Shown: positions 50,619-61,124 of the stretch, in pieces
How the letters are laid out: every line of letters begins with the position of its first letter
How positions within the stretch are numbered: position 1 is the stretch's first letter
Source: Mesostigma viride
Taxonomy: Eukaryota; Streptophyta; Mesostigmatophyceae; Mesostigmatales; Mesostigmataceae
Direction: 5' to 3'
Assembly (NCBI GenBank): GCA_009746045.1
Contig: RPFO01000164.1
Span: 232,501 to 296,500, forward strand
DNA: 64,000 nt
Position numbers and translations under genes: made by a program
The notes under the pieces: model-generated
The model's database searches: none
What the model was told of the DNA's origin: nothing
What the model saw: only the letters and a program-made list of their open reading frames with translations

Positions 50619-51568
50619 GCTGGTGCATGGTTATAGGGCATTGGAGAGCAGATTGTGTGGTAGTGTCAGCATTGTGACTGGCATAATACCTGTATTTTAG
50701 TCTGTACTAAGGCTCATGGACCATGGTACACTCACTCTGATTTTAATCAGGATACAGCCAGGTTTTGGCTGGGGTTCATGCTGTTGACTACACAAGGTTG
50801 ACAGGTCCATTACAGACCATGTATTCTATTTTAAAAGAAATGTATATTTGTACATACTTCTCACAATGGTCTGGGAACCTTTATTCTGGGGTTTATAGGG
50901 CGGGGTTCGATTCCCTGGTATTATGTTTCTACAAGCTGGCCTGTTCAGGTGTTTGCCTGTTCAGACTTCCCTAGTTCCCCAGGGCAGGATTTAATTGTTG
51001 CCTATGTGTTTCATTTTGTCATTTGTTTGCTGTGGCAGTTTACCATCTGGCAAGTAGACGGGCGCCGTAAGACGGGCGCCAATAGACCCCTGTTGAGAGA
51101 ATGACAGGCAAACTATTGTAATACGCCTTACTTTGTCAAGTGGTATTTTAATTGTCATGGATTTATTGTACTTATATTGAATATGTACTGGGTTTTATGG
51201 GATTAGTATCTGGGATTAATGTAACTCACCGCCAGAAGGTCATTGTACTGGAGGCTCTACCGAGGTGATGGGATTAATTCCTGGAGAAGACCTCATAGAA
51301 TTAACCTGTATGTATTTAATTTTGTGTGCTTCTAATATCTGGTGGTACTCTGTAATGCCACTTCCATAGGTTTTTATCCATTTCTCATGGAATGGTTTTC
51401 CCTGTGGCAGATCTGTTTCTTTTCCAGTTCCTTAAAAGAAAGGGCTGGGGGAATGGCAATGGCCATTAAAGACATCTGTTCAAGCTTCAAGCTGGAGTGA
51501 AGGACATTTCAAGCTACTTCAAGGGTCCCTGGCAGGGGATGTGATCCCTAAAGAAAAGAAGGGATTGG

Positions 51569-52185
51569 AGTTAACGTAAAGGATTTACGTTAGATGGATA
51601 GAGATTGTTACGCTCTTTCCAACGGCACCTTGAACGCCTCATTTGGTTAAGGAACGTAAAAGTTATGACGTTTCCTAGGCTGTGCCGACAGTACCCGGCG
51701 CGCCACTGTGGGCGCGTACGGACACAGGATGTACAAGTGTCACTTTGATAGTCCGCAGGACGTTGACAGGACTTGTACAGGACTTGATGGTCAATTGATA
51801 GGTAGGCGTGCTGTAGCGCGCCAGGACCTATGAGACAATTGATGCTGACTAGTGTACGGATAGGTCCACAGGACTAGCCGTATGGACAATTGATAGATCT
51901 GCGCGCCAAAGGCGTGCCAGAGTCTGTGTAATCAATTGATTGACAGTTCAGCTGTGACAGTGCAGCTGAATACTTGGACGCGTCCCTAGCAAGCTATATG
52001 AGTGACTTGGTCACACCGGGACGCTAGTTCTTGCGTGCACGTTCTCTTGGCACTGCGACCCTGTCGTCTGTGCTGCGTGCAGTCTTGGAAGTGACGTGAC
52101 TTACGTCTGTGTTTCCTTGTTATTAATAAAGGCAACTTCCTGCAAGAACCATGGCGGAATTCGTGGCATTCTCACCCTCACAACT
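51569..52185 (+). repeat. 3' LTR (617 bp)
   Basis: It is nearly identical to the 5' LTR, with one extra T in TTCCTTGTT and a few substitutions (for example GGCGTGC for GGCGCAC). It ends exactly where the RLE-LINE resumes after GAGGA. Confidence 0.92.
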
Positions 52186-53979
52186 GAGGACGGCACTCGC
52201 GGCGGCCTGCTGTCGCGGTCGGGCACCCAGCAAGGGGACCCCCTGGGACCCCTGTACTTTGCCGCCCCCCTCCAGGGTTGCCTCCAAGCGGTCCATGCTG
52301 CCCACCCGGCGGTCGCTATTCAGGCCTACTTGGATGATATCTACCTGCTGGGCCCTGTGCCGGACACCACCGCGGCTCTGCTGGCACTGCAGACCGCGGT
52401 GGCCGACATCAACCTCCAGTTGACCCTTGCCAAGTGCGCGGTGTACTCGCCCCAAGGTGATTGCTCCGGCTTTCCGCCCCAGCTCTTGGGCCGGGACGAG
52501 CGCCTCCATGGGTTGGATGTCCTCGGCGTTCCGGTTGGCGACCCCGCGTTTGTCATCGATGCTCTGCGGGCCGCCCTCGAGGCACGCACTGAGGTACTGC
52601 CCTTGATTGCGCGCCTTCATGATTCGCAGACCAAGGGTCTGCTTCTGTGGTTTTGCGCTCACCCTCGCGTCGTTCACTGGCTCCGGGGCGCTCTTCCGTC
52701 TCAGGTCCGGCTGGCCGCCGAGGGCCACGACGAACGCATCCAGTCGGCCTTGGCGCAGCTGGTCCCGGGCCCCGACCTCCCGCCACATGCTATTCGCATT
52801 GCCTCCCTGCCTGCACGGATGGGTGGCTGCGGTCTGACTCGTGCCGCCCGGCTGGCCCCAGCAGCCTTTTTGGGCTCCGTCGCTCAGTCGTGGGCGGAAA
52901 GCTGCCGGCTCCTGCCCCTTTTGGCAACGGCAGCGCCTGACCTCCTGGACCCCAGCAGCCCTTTGCCCTTCGTCACCGCCATCCAGGAGGCCTATGCTGA
53001 GATCCAGCAGGCCTGTTCTCCCGTCCGTGCCGCTCAGGCGGTACAGCGCCACCTCCCTCGCGGCACTCCCTCGGTCGCCTCCGTTCAATCTCCCGCCGCA
53101 TTCCCTGCTCGCGTCATCGATAAACACCAGAAAACCTACGCGGGTATTCTGCACACGGCTGATTGGATTGCTCTTTTCGCGGACCTCAACGCCCAGGGAC
53201 GTGCGTGGCTGTTCTCGCTTTCCTTGCGGAGTGTGGGCTCGGCGTACCTTCGTGCTCTTCCCATGGCCCCCCCATTCGCCTTGGCTCCCAGCCACTACTC
53301 GGTGGCGCTCCGGCACCAGCTATTTGCCCCGCAGCCTCTTGTTCCGGCCGGGCGGCCTTGTGGTAGCTGTGGGCAGCCGCTGGATCCCACGGGGACTCAC
53401 TACCTTGCCTGCATGGGGGGCCAACAGAATCAGAATTGGTATTTGTATTTGCACACTGTCCTCCTGACGGTGGTGCTCGCCATGATTCGGTCGGTTTTCC
53501 CCCACGCGAACATCCGGTCCGAGGATGCGGATGGCGCTGCCTTCTATTCCCCCAACCACCGGCCTGACATCGTGGTGCTGGACTTTGAGGGGGGTGGCCG
53601 GCATCTGCTTATTGACGTTTCGGTGGCGCGGCGCTTGGCTCTTAGCCACGTGGCTGGGGCCTCCCTCACGGCAGGTTACACGGCGGACCGGGCGGAGCGG
53701 GCCAAGCTCCTGGCCTACGGCGACGTCGGGCACCATCGTGTGGTGCCCTTTGTCCTGGAGGAGTTTGGGGCCATGGGGCCCCTGACCTCCGCCTTCTTCA
53801 AGGAGTGTTGCCGGCTCCGGGAGGACCGGCTGGACCTGGAGGGCCAGCGGGCCCCATGGTCGGCGCGGACCTGGACGTCATATTGGCGTCAGCGCTTGTC
53901 GGTGGCGCTGACTCGGGCCATGGCGGACATCATGCTCCGCCGTACGCGGGCTGATTTTGCGGTGCAGCAGGGCTATTAG
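52186..53979 (+). CDS. RLE-LINE protein, C-terminal part: RT core, CCHC, endonuclease
   Basis: The frame is open without interruption to the TAG at 53977-53979. It has RT motifs SGTQQGDPLGPLYF and AYLDDIYLL (catalytic DD at about 52333-52338). A thumb and linker follow, with WFCAHPRVVHWLRG and MGGCGLTRAARL. Next is a zinc knuckle C-x2-C-x7-H-x4-C (53359-53412), then a PD-(D/E)xK restriction-like endonuclease (NHRPDIVVLDF, then LLIDVSV, about 53560-53640). The R2-type protein would nick a target site and prime reverse transcription there. The translation continues in the same register as the N-terminal part once the copia insertion is discounted. Confidence 0.85.
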   Translation, partial: EDGTRGGLLSRSGTQQGDPLGPLYFAAPLQGCLQAVHAAHPAVAIQAYLDDIYLLGPVPDTTAALLALQTAVADINLQLTLAKCAVYSPQGDCSGFPPQLLGRDERLHGLDVLGVPVGDPAFVIDALRAALEARTEVLPLIARLHDSQTKGLLLWFCAHPRVVHWLRGALPSQVRLAAEGHDERIQSALAQLVPGPDLPPHAIRIASLPARMGGCGLTRAARLAPAAFLGSVAQSWAESCRLLPLLATAAPDLLDPSSPLPFVTAIQEAYAEIQQACSPVRAAQAVQRHLPRGTPSVASVQSPAAFPARVIDKHQKTYAGILHTADWIALFADLNAQGRAWLFSLSLRSVGSAYLRALPMAPPFALAPSHYSVALRHQLFAPQPLVPAGRPCGSCGQPLDPTGTHYLACMGGQQNQNWYLYLHTVLLTVVLAMIRSVFPHANIRSEDADGAAFYSPNHRPDIVVLDFEGGGRHLLIDVSVARRLALSHVAGASLTAGYTADRAERAKLLAYGDVGHHRVVPFVLEEFGAMGPLTSAFFKECCRLREDRLDLEGQRAPWSARTWTSYWRQRLSVALTRAMADIMLRRTRADFAVQQGY

Positions 53980-54696
53980 GTTCCTCCCGTTAGGCGTTTC
54001 CATTGGTCTTATCGTAGTATAGAGCTTTGACATGGCTCTGTATATAGGTTTATAGCTGGGCGTTTGCTTTGGTTTGAGTGATTTCACTCTGCTGTAAGTA
54101 ATTATGTTTTTAATATATATAGGCTTCTGATCAGAACATATATAGGCTTGTCCAACTCATTCAGAGGCTCTGGTCTGGGAGAATATGAAGGCCTCTCCCG
54201 GAGCCTGAGGGGTTTTTACCTGTAGGGTTTTACCTGAGGGGCATACCCAGGGTTCACCCACAAAACCCGCACTGACTGCTATCCAGGGTACGTAACGTAC
54301 TAGTCATTGTCGTCAGAAAGCGTACTAGTCATTCATTATACATGTGCTCGGACCCATTGGGGAGTCACGGAGCACCGAAGTGCTTTTAATCCCTGAGTGC
54401 ATGTGCACAACGGGCATGCAGGGGGGCAGACGCCCCCGGGCCCCATTCCCTCATGCCACAGGTGCCCATGCCACTGACCTGGGATGCTCAATCGGACATG
54501 TCGAAGCGATCCGGGGCATCCCCTGTGGGTGCAACATGAGTTAGCTTAGTTAGGTTTTGCTGCTTCGCTCACCCCATCCATCAACCAAGGGAATGTACGT
54601 ACTAGCTATACATGTCTCCCAACGAAGTCCGGTTATAATTTAATCCCTGTATATGCACAACTATATGTATCAAGGAGGACTATATGTATGTATATT

Positions 54697-54845
54697 CCAC
54701 GAGCCACGAGGTAGCCATGGCTGACGGCGGAGCTCATAACTTTCACGTTTGAGCACCGAATTCAGCCGTGAATATCACAGTCGACGCGTCTTTCTACGAC
54801 TCACATGCTGATAAAATTTTCCAAAGCTATTACGCAATATATATG
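54697..54845 (+). repeat. Copy 2 of the half-LINE 5' region
   Basis: It matches 2397-2545 and 60750-60895 (shared GTAGCC, CTTTCACGTT, GAGCACC, ACGCAATATA). It is cut off at 54845, where an RLE-LINE fragment begins. Confidence 0.7.
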
Positions 54846-55550
54846 ACCTTCGTGCTCTTCCCATGGCCCCCCCATTCGCCTTGGCTCCCAGCCACTACTC
54901 GGTGGCGCTCCGGCACCAGCTACTTGCCCCGCAGCCTCTTGTTCCGGCCGGGCGGCCTTGTGGTAGCTGTAGGCAGCCGCTGGATCCCACGGGGACTCAC
55001 TACCTTGCCTGCATGGGGGGCCAACAGAATCAGAATTGGTATTTGTATTTGCACACTGTCCCGGCTCCTGACGGTGGTGCTCGCCATGATTCGGTCGGTT
55101 TTCCCCCACGCGAACATCCGGTCCGAGGATGCGGATGGCGCTGCCTTCTATTCCCCCAACCACCGGCCTGACATCGTGGTGCTGGACTTTGAGGGGGGTG
55201 GCCGGCATCTGCTTATTGACGTTTCGGTGGTGCGGCCCTTGGCTCTTAGCCACGTGGCTGGGGCCTCCCTCACGGCAGGTTCCACGGCGGACCGGGCGGA
55301 GCGGGCCAAGCTCCTGGCCTACGGCGACGTCGGGCACCACCGTGTGCATGGTGCCCTTTGTCCTGGAGGAGTTTGGGGCCATGGGGCCCCTGACCTCCGC
55401 CTTCTTCAAGGAGTGTTGCCGGCTCCGGGAGGACCGGCTGGACCTGGAGGGCCAGCGGGCCCCATGGTTGGCGCGGACCTGGACGTCATATTGGCGTCAG
55501 CGCTTGTCGGTGGCGCTGACTCGGGCCATGGCTGACATCATGCTCCGCCA
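54846..55550 (+). pseudogene. RLE-LINE 3' fragment
   Basis: It is almost identical to 53250-53935 (end of linker, CCHC knuckle, endonuclease, C-terminus), with small insertions (for example near 55060 and 55345) that shift the frame. It lacks the last codons and the 3' tail. It is a recent duplicate or 5'-truncated copy, joined directly to another repeat. Confidence 0.85.
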
Positions 55551-55556
55551 GTTACG

Positions 55557-55748
55557 TTAAATAGTGCCGGAACCTTTTGCCGCCTGAGGCAAATCGGTCC
55601 GTCACACTATTTTGCCCGGAATAACCACTTCCGAGCACCCAAGTTAATTCGGCCGAATTAACTTGGGTGCTCGGAAGTGGTTATTCCGGGCAAAATAGTG
55701 TGACGGACCGATTTGCCTCAGGCGGCAAAAGGTTCCGGCACTATTTAA
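55557..55748. mobile_element. 192-bp perfect palindrome bounded by TTAA
   Basis: Two 96-bp arms meet at GGCC (55651-55654) with no spacer and no mismatch found by eye. The outermost bases are TTAA, then ATAGTGCCGG on both strands. That fits a foldback or MITE inserted at a TTAA target (piggyBac/Kolobok style). The sequence to 56116 after it shows no gene. Confidence 0.85.
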
Positions 55749-56116
55749 CCCCTAAATGGTCTGAGATCCTGCCGATAAATCGGCTGGATCTTCACAATTT
55801 TGCAAACCAGATGCCATCCAACCTACCCATATCCAATGGCTGTCCTTGGGGGCCAAGCATGTCCATGAGTTGCCCTTCGGGTTGGTATATCACAACCTCA
55901 CATATATTCATTGAGAATGATAGATTACGGAGGTGAGATAGGCATGCAACATAAGGAAAAACCCGAGAACTGGGAGAATAACCCTGAAGAAATTAATAGT
56001 AATCTGACACAGACATCCAAGGATCACGCCAGCGGCACAAGGTACAACTAACTATACATCACAAAACTACACGCAGCAACAGCGCTGCCGGCCCACCATG
56101 CAGGCCTGGAAGGAAT

Positions 56117-59100
56117 CTAGACCGCATGGGTCGCGACAAAGTCGGCCCGGGTGCGGCGGAATAACACATCAGCCACGGTGCGAGTGAGGGCGAGTGACAG
56201 ACGCTGCCGCCAATACGAGGACCACGTGCGGGCCGACCACGGGGCGGTCTGACCCTCGAGGTCGAGGCGGTCTTCACGGCGCTGGCAGCACTCGTGGAAA
56301 AACTCCGCTGTCTTGGGGCCCATGGCCCCGAACTCCTCAAGGACAAAGGGGATGACCCGGTGGGGCCCCACATTGCCGTAGGAGGCAAACTTGTCGCGCT
56401 CAGCCACAGCGGCAGCAGCGCCGGCATCCACAGCCGCCCGGAGGATGTGGCGACCGGAAAGCGGCCGAGCCACGGAGACATCGATGAGCAGGTGGCAACC
56501 CTGCCCGTCGTAGTCAAGCACGGTAATGTCGGGGCGGTGGTTGGGTGAGTAGAGGGCGGCCCCATCCGCGTCCTCGCACTTAATGGTGGAGTGGGGAAAG
56601 ACCGACCGAACCATGGCACACACCACCCGGAGGAGAGCGGTATGGAGATAGTGTCTAATCACCAAGAAAATGTCCTCAAATGAGGACATTTTTAAGCATG
56701 GATACCATTTGTAATAACTAACACATGTCAACACATCCATGGGTACGGTATGGAACCATGTTCATTTATGATATGTTCAAGAGTTGCAATGCTTAACATC
56801 CATAAAATATGCTCATTGTATAATTGTTTACGATTTATGAATGCAGGGGGGTCGCTACGCGAGTGACCAAATAGCACTCAAGTCAACAATATGCCAAGAA
56901 AGAAGGCATGGCCAGGTCATGGCTGGCCCTGAACATGCACCCAGGGTGCCCACACCATGTCTATGTTACACCCTCGCAGTCCTAGACCCTGCAGCCGGCC
57001 AGGGTGGGGGGACAAAATGTAACTGGCAACCAGGGACCATGGTGCAGGCCATACAGCAGGTGTAAAGCTAGCTCAGTCCAACGAGTGAAATATGAAGCAA
57101 ATACTCGCCAAGGTTAGGTCCATGATCGTTGGTAGAGGCTCGGCTGCCACCACGGTGCTAAACCATGATGCTGAACCCTTACGTTATATATGAAACATAT
57201 ACTGCAAAGAGGCACAAGTTGTAACACAAGCACAATGTAAACATGACAAGCTCAAGTTTCCAAGCCAGTCTTGATCACGTGGACATGAGTTGAAGCATTA
57301 GAAACATATGGGCAACATACCAGCAAGCCTTGAAAAACTTCTCAGCAACAAGGCAGTATATGTGTTGAATCAAACTACCACATCGCAATTAAGCACAGCG
57401 ACTTTCTAGTCGCTGCTGTTTTGATAACGCAAGGCCGTTTACCTTTTCAGTGACGCAGCGGGAAAAGAAAGTACTGCCCAGCAAACTTCCGTTATTCCCC
57501 GGACATAAACGTAATCAAAACCACGAAGTTGGGCATTGAAAGCAACCGGAATGATCACGTCTGCGAGAGTTATAGGTTACAATCCGCTTAACACGCTTAC
57601 TTAGAACGATGCGGTTGAGAATGACAGTCGGAACCTTGCTCTTGACGTGCGCCCAGGCCGCCAGCTGCGCGGGCCAGCTCAAGAAATATATATTAAAGGA
57701 CGGTGACGCGTGGGAAGCACCCAGCCTTGCGGCAAAAGAAAAATATGGCTCGCGCTCGCCCTGGTTTTCGCCAGGCGCGACTGCGACATCACGACGAAAA
57801 AATAGAGACTCTTTGACGCATGCAACTGCCCAGGTCCCTCTTCTCCCCATGTCGCCCATAAGCCCTGAAGCGTACCATAACCCATACTCGCGATATCCGC
57901 AGCGCCTGGGCGGAAAAAGAAATTGTAAAACCGAACTGCGAACTGACCTATCATGCGATCTACGTAGCTCTCAGATTTTCTTCAACAATGCCAAAATCCG
58001 TTCATGAACAAAATTTTCGACATATACAAAGCACCTGCACGTGAAGAATAGCATCTTCGAAATCACTGGATGACGATCTAAAATGCTGTCTTCGTCCGGG
58101 GCAAAATAATGCCCTATAACATTCAGGCAAGCCTCGGAACTGGCACGACCCCATAGCCGCCACTCGACAAAACACTCGATTGCATTGCGATGTTCTTGCT
58201 TTTGTAGGTACTTTTCGTCGCCTCATATTTTCCAGGTACGGTCGACCCCTGTCGACCCCAGGGGCTTGGCGCGCTCAGTACCTATCCCAGTTTCGCGCCA
58301 AAACCCACCAAGTGACCCTAGGACCAAATTTGGCGCCAAAACCGCGCCTCTGACCCCCCCCGTCTCAAACGAGGACTATGTCCTCAAATGAGGACATTTG
58401 GTTTTTGGACAATAGAGGAACCAGTTCTGGTTCTGCTGGCCACCCATGCACGCGATGTAGTGCGTCCCAGTAGTATCCAGAGCAAGCCCGCAGCTGCCGC
58501 AGGACGCACCCGCCGTGATGAGAGGTTGCGGGGCAAAGAGCTGGTGGCGGAGAGCGATGGCGTAAAGGGCCGGAACCAGTGTGAACAAAGGGCTCATGGG
58601 GAGGGCGCGCAGGAATGCGGACCCCACGCTCCCCTCAAGGGAAACGGAGTGAAGCCAAGCCTTCCCCTGATCGTTCAAGCTCGCATGCAGACCCATCCAG
58701 TCGGCACAGTGTAGTATACCCGCGTAGGTCTTTTGTTGTTTTTCATGAACGCAGGCAGGGAAGACACTAGGACTGACGACAGTGGACACGCCGGGCGTGC
58801 CCCGGGGCAGGCGACGGTGGACGGCCTGAGCGGGGCGGACGAGGTCGCAAGCCTGCTGGATCCCGAGGTAAGAATCCTGCACAGCCTGCACAAAGGGAAA
58901 GGGGGATGGGGTGACCAAGTCGGGAATGGCGCTGACGGCGCTGGGGACCAACCGGCGGATCTCCGCCCAGGCCTGAGCAACAGAGCCAAGGAAGGCGGCG
59001 GGGGCGAGGCGGGCGGCGCGGGTGAGCCCACACCCGCCCATGCGGCAGGGGAGGGTGGCCAAGCGCATGGAGTGAGCTGGCAGGCTAGGGCCGGGGAGGA

Positions 59101-60330
59101 GCACCTGCAAGGCGGCCTGAATGCGCTCGTCATGGCCTTCCGCGGCAAGCCGCACCAAGTGGGGGGGAGCGCCACGGAGCCAGTGAACCACCCGCGGGTG
59201 GGCGCAAAACCACAGGAGAAGCCCTTTGGTCTGGGGGTCCTTGAGGCGCGCCCAAGTCTCAAGGACATGGGTGCGCTGTTCCACGGTGGCCCGGAGCTCC
59301 TCTTCGACGTAGGCAGGGTCACCCACAGGGACGCCCAGGCACGAGAAACCGCGCGCCCGCGCCAATGCCCCCGGGATAGCCGCGGGGAAGCCAGAGCAGT
59401 CCCCCTGGGGCGAAAAGACTGCACACTTGGGGAGGGTGAGCCGAAGGTTGATGGCCGCCATGGCCACTTCAAGGGCAGCCAGGGCGGCAACCACAGCGTC
59501 GGCCGGGCCAAGGGCATGGATATCGTCCATGTAGGCGAGGAGCACGACATCCGGGTGCGCAGCGTGGACACCTTGGAGAGCCTTGTGCAGCGGGGCAGAC
59601 AGGTAAAAGGGGCCGAGGGGGTCACCTTGCTGGGTTCCCGTGCGGGAAGCGATGTCGGCGAACGTCCCATCCTCCATGAGGAAGGAGAGTTGAGTGGGTT
59701 CGCCGTAGCAGGCTGCTGTCCACGCAAGAAGGTCAGGGAACGCCTCGCCGACGGCCTCAAAGATGCTAGCCTTGGTGACAGCATTGAACGCATTGTGGCA
59801 ATCCACCTTCAGCGCCACATGGGTCGGATGCGTCTCGAGGTAGGCCTGAACTGTGTGCACGATGATGTCGCTGCCCCTTTGGTGGCGACGCCAAGCTGGG
59901 CCGCGACGGACTCCTCAGTATCACTCCGGTTGGGGCAGAAGTAGGCGCGAAACTCGGGGGCCTTTTGGCGACAAATGACCTTACTCACCAGCTTGCGTAG
60001 GACCTCGCCGCAAGCAATGGGACGAACGCGGCCAGCAGGCGGGGGGACGTCGTCTTTCAGGAGGGCAATGAGGCGTGCCCCAGCCAGCCAAGGGCGCGCC
60101 GCGGGGGCCAGGGACCCCGCGGCCAAGTCGGCGGCAGCCTCAAAGAGTGCGGTCGCCCCGCCATGGCCCGCCATCACGGAGAGGTGCTCGTAGCGCCAGC
60201 CTGAGGGGCCGGTGGAGGAGGCGTTCGGCAGATCCTTCAGCACAGCCGTGAAGATGTCCAGGTCCAGGACAATAGGCGGGGGCGGGGGGTGGCCGGGGCG
60301 GGCACCGCAAAGGCCGCACTAGGAAGAGGG
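56117..60330 (-). mobile_element. Second RLE-LINE copy, 5'-truncated, split by a DNA transposon
   Basis: Coding runs on the minus strand from about 60330 to 58416 and, after the 1760-bp insertion, from 56651 to 56117. It starts inside the RT (about 60300, IVLDLDIFTAVLKD), so the zinc-finger N-terminus is missing. Motifs are VRPIACGEVLRKLV, VDCHNAFNAV, GTQQGDPLGPFY, AYMDDIHAL, the CCHC knuckle CGSCGLALDTTGTHYIAC, the endonuclease NHRPDITVLDY and LLIDVSV. One register change near 59870 breaks it. It is diverged from the plus-strand copy, so it represents a separate subfamily. Confidence 0.85.
56652..58411. mobile_element. 1760-bp non-autonomous DNA transposon with ATAG duplication
   Basis: It is flanked by ATAG at 56648-56651 and 58412-58415, and the LINE reads through once one ATAG is removed. 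The ends are TGTC and GACA, with an AACCAA or CACCAAG block. An inner hairpin, TGTCCTCAAATGAGGACA, occurs near both ends (about 56671-56688 and 58379-58396). No transposase is visible. ORFs inside are short and unrecognised. TGT/ACA ends with a 4-bp duplication recall Ginger-type elements, but the superfamily is not certain. Confidence 0.8.
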
Positions 60331-60640
60331 GGTTGAGAAATTTCTCACTTTTTTCTCAGTTTTTCTCAATTTGGGCGTTTTTCTGAGAATTTTCTCAGCA
60401 AATTGAGAAGAACTGAGAAAAATCTCAGTTTTTCTCAGGACGATTGAGAAGAACTGAGAAAATTCTCAGATTGGTCTCAGTTTTTGAGAAAATTTTCACG
60501 AAACCTGAGAAATGGCCTGAGAAGTGCTGAGAAGAATTGAGAATCATTCTCAATTTTCTCAAACAAGTCTAACGCCGCAACTGAGAAAACCACAAGAACT
60601 GAGAAAGCAGAAAAAACCACAAGGACTGAGAACGAGGAGA
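60331..60640. repeat. CTGAGAA/TTCTCAG heptamer block 1
   Basis: The block is dense with TTCTCAG and its complement CTGAGAA in both orientations, some as local palindromes (CTGAGAATTTTCTCAG). It abuts the truncated 5' end of the minus-strand RLE-LINE. A one-orientation version lies at 63730-64000. Confidence 0.8.
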
Positions 60641-60749
60641 TTCACACACTTGATACAAACGCATCACATTGCAAGCGGTGAGCATGGTAGAGATGGAATG
60701 TGAAAAATATAGGGTTATCATACAATATAGCCAATGTACCATCCAAGCC

Positions 60750-61035
60750 ACGAGCCACGAGGTAGCCATGGCTGACAGCGGAGCTCATAACTTTCACGTT
60801 CGGGCACCCAATTCGGCTGTGAATATCACAATCACTTCGTCTTTCTAAGACGCACACGCTGATATACTTTTCCGAAGCTATTGCGCAATATATGACGAGC
60901 AAACGCTCCTCGACGCAACGCAGCCTGGCGGCTGCGCTAAGCCCTGACAGTACGTCTGCAGCTCCGGCTGCAGCCTCGCCCTCAGGTCCGGAAAGAAGTG
61001 GCGACACTAGTCGCGCACTGGTGGTCGCCCAGATC
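60750..61035 (+). repeat. Copy 3 of the half-LINE 5' region
   Basis: It matches 2397-2628 and 2929-3000 without the 296-bp insertion. It extends just into ORF1 (CACTGGTGGTCGCCCAG) and then diverges. Confidence 0.75.
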
Positions 61036-61124
61036 CCTCATTTGATGCCCAGCACGTTGAACGCGTTGTGTCGGCACAGCGACCCCCCTGCATTCAAACA
61101 AAGGCACACCGATAACCAAGAAAA

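Larger units (their letters stand above)
44355..52185 (+). mobile_element. Ty1/copia-type LTR retrotransposon, nested
   Basis: A 7831-bp element has LTRs at 44355-44970 and 51569-52185 and a 5-bp target duplication GAGGA (44350-44354 and 52186-52190). There is a polypurine tract AAAGAAAAGAAGGGA just before the 3' LTR. The internal order is a novel leader ORF, gag with a CCHC knuckle, integrase, a retropepsin-like segment, reverse transcriptase and RNase H. The LTRs differ at only a few sites, so insertion is recent. The LTRs start AG and end CT instead of TG and CA. I recognise no standard primer-binding site after the 5' LTR. About 950 bp between pol and the 3' LTR (50619-51568) is non-coding. 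Confidence 0.85.
40971..53979 (+). mobile_element. RLE-type non-LTR retrotransposon with PHD and RING-H2, split by copia
   Basis: The coding sequence is 40971-44349 plus 52186-53979. Removing 44355-52190 (the copia element and one GAGGA) restores the frame at the join. It encodes one large protein with N-terminal zinc domains, a reverse transcriptase, a CCHC knuckle and a restriction-like endonuclease. This is the plan of the R2/NeSL/Utopia-type superfamily. Several frameshifts occur before 44000. The 3' untranslated region continues past 53979 with no poly(A) seen. The sequence 53980-54690 holds no gene, only short repeats related to the LINE tails (for example 54357-54373, inverted relative to 1822-1838). 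Confidence 0.8.

Noticed and set aside
50885-50925. tRNA-like T-arm (GGGTTCGATTCCC style) in the copia 3' region
   Set aside because: No matching acceptor stem or anticodon arm could be folded around it, so a tRNA gene is not supported.
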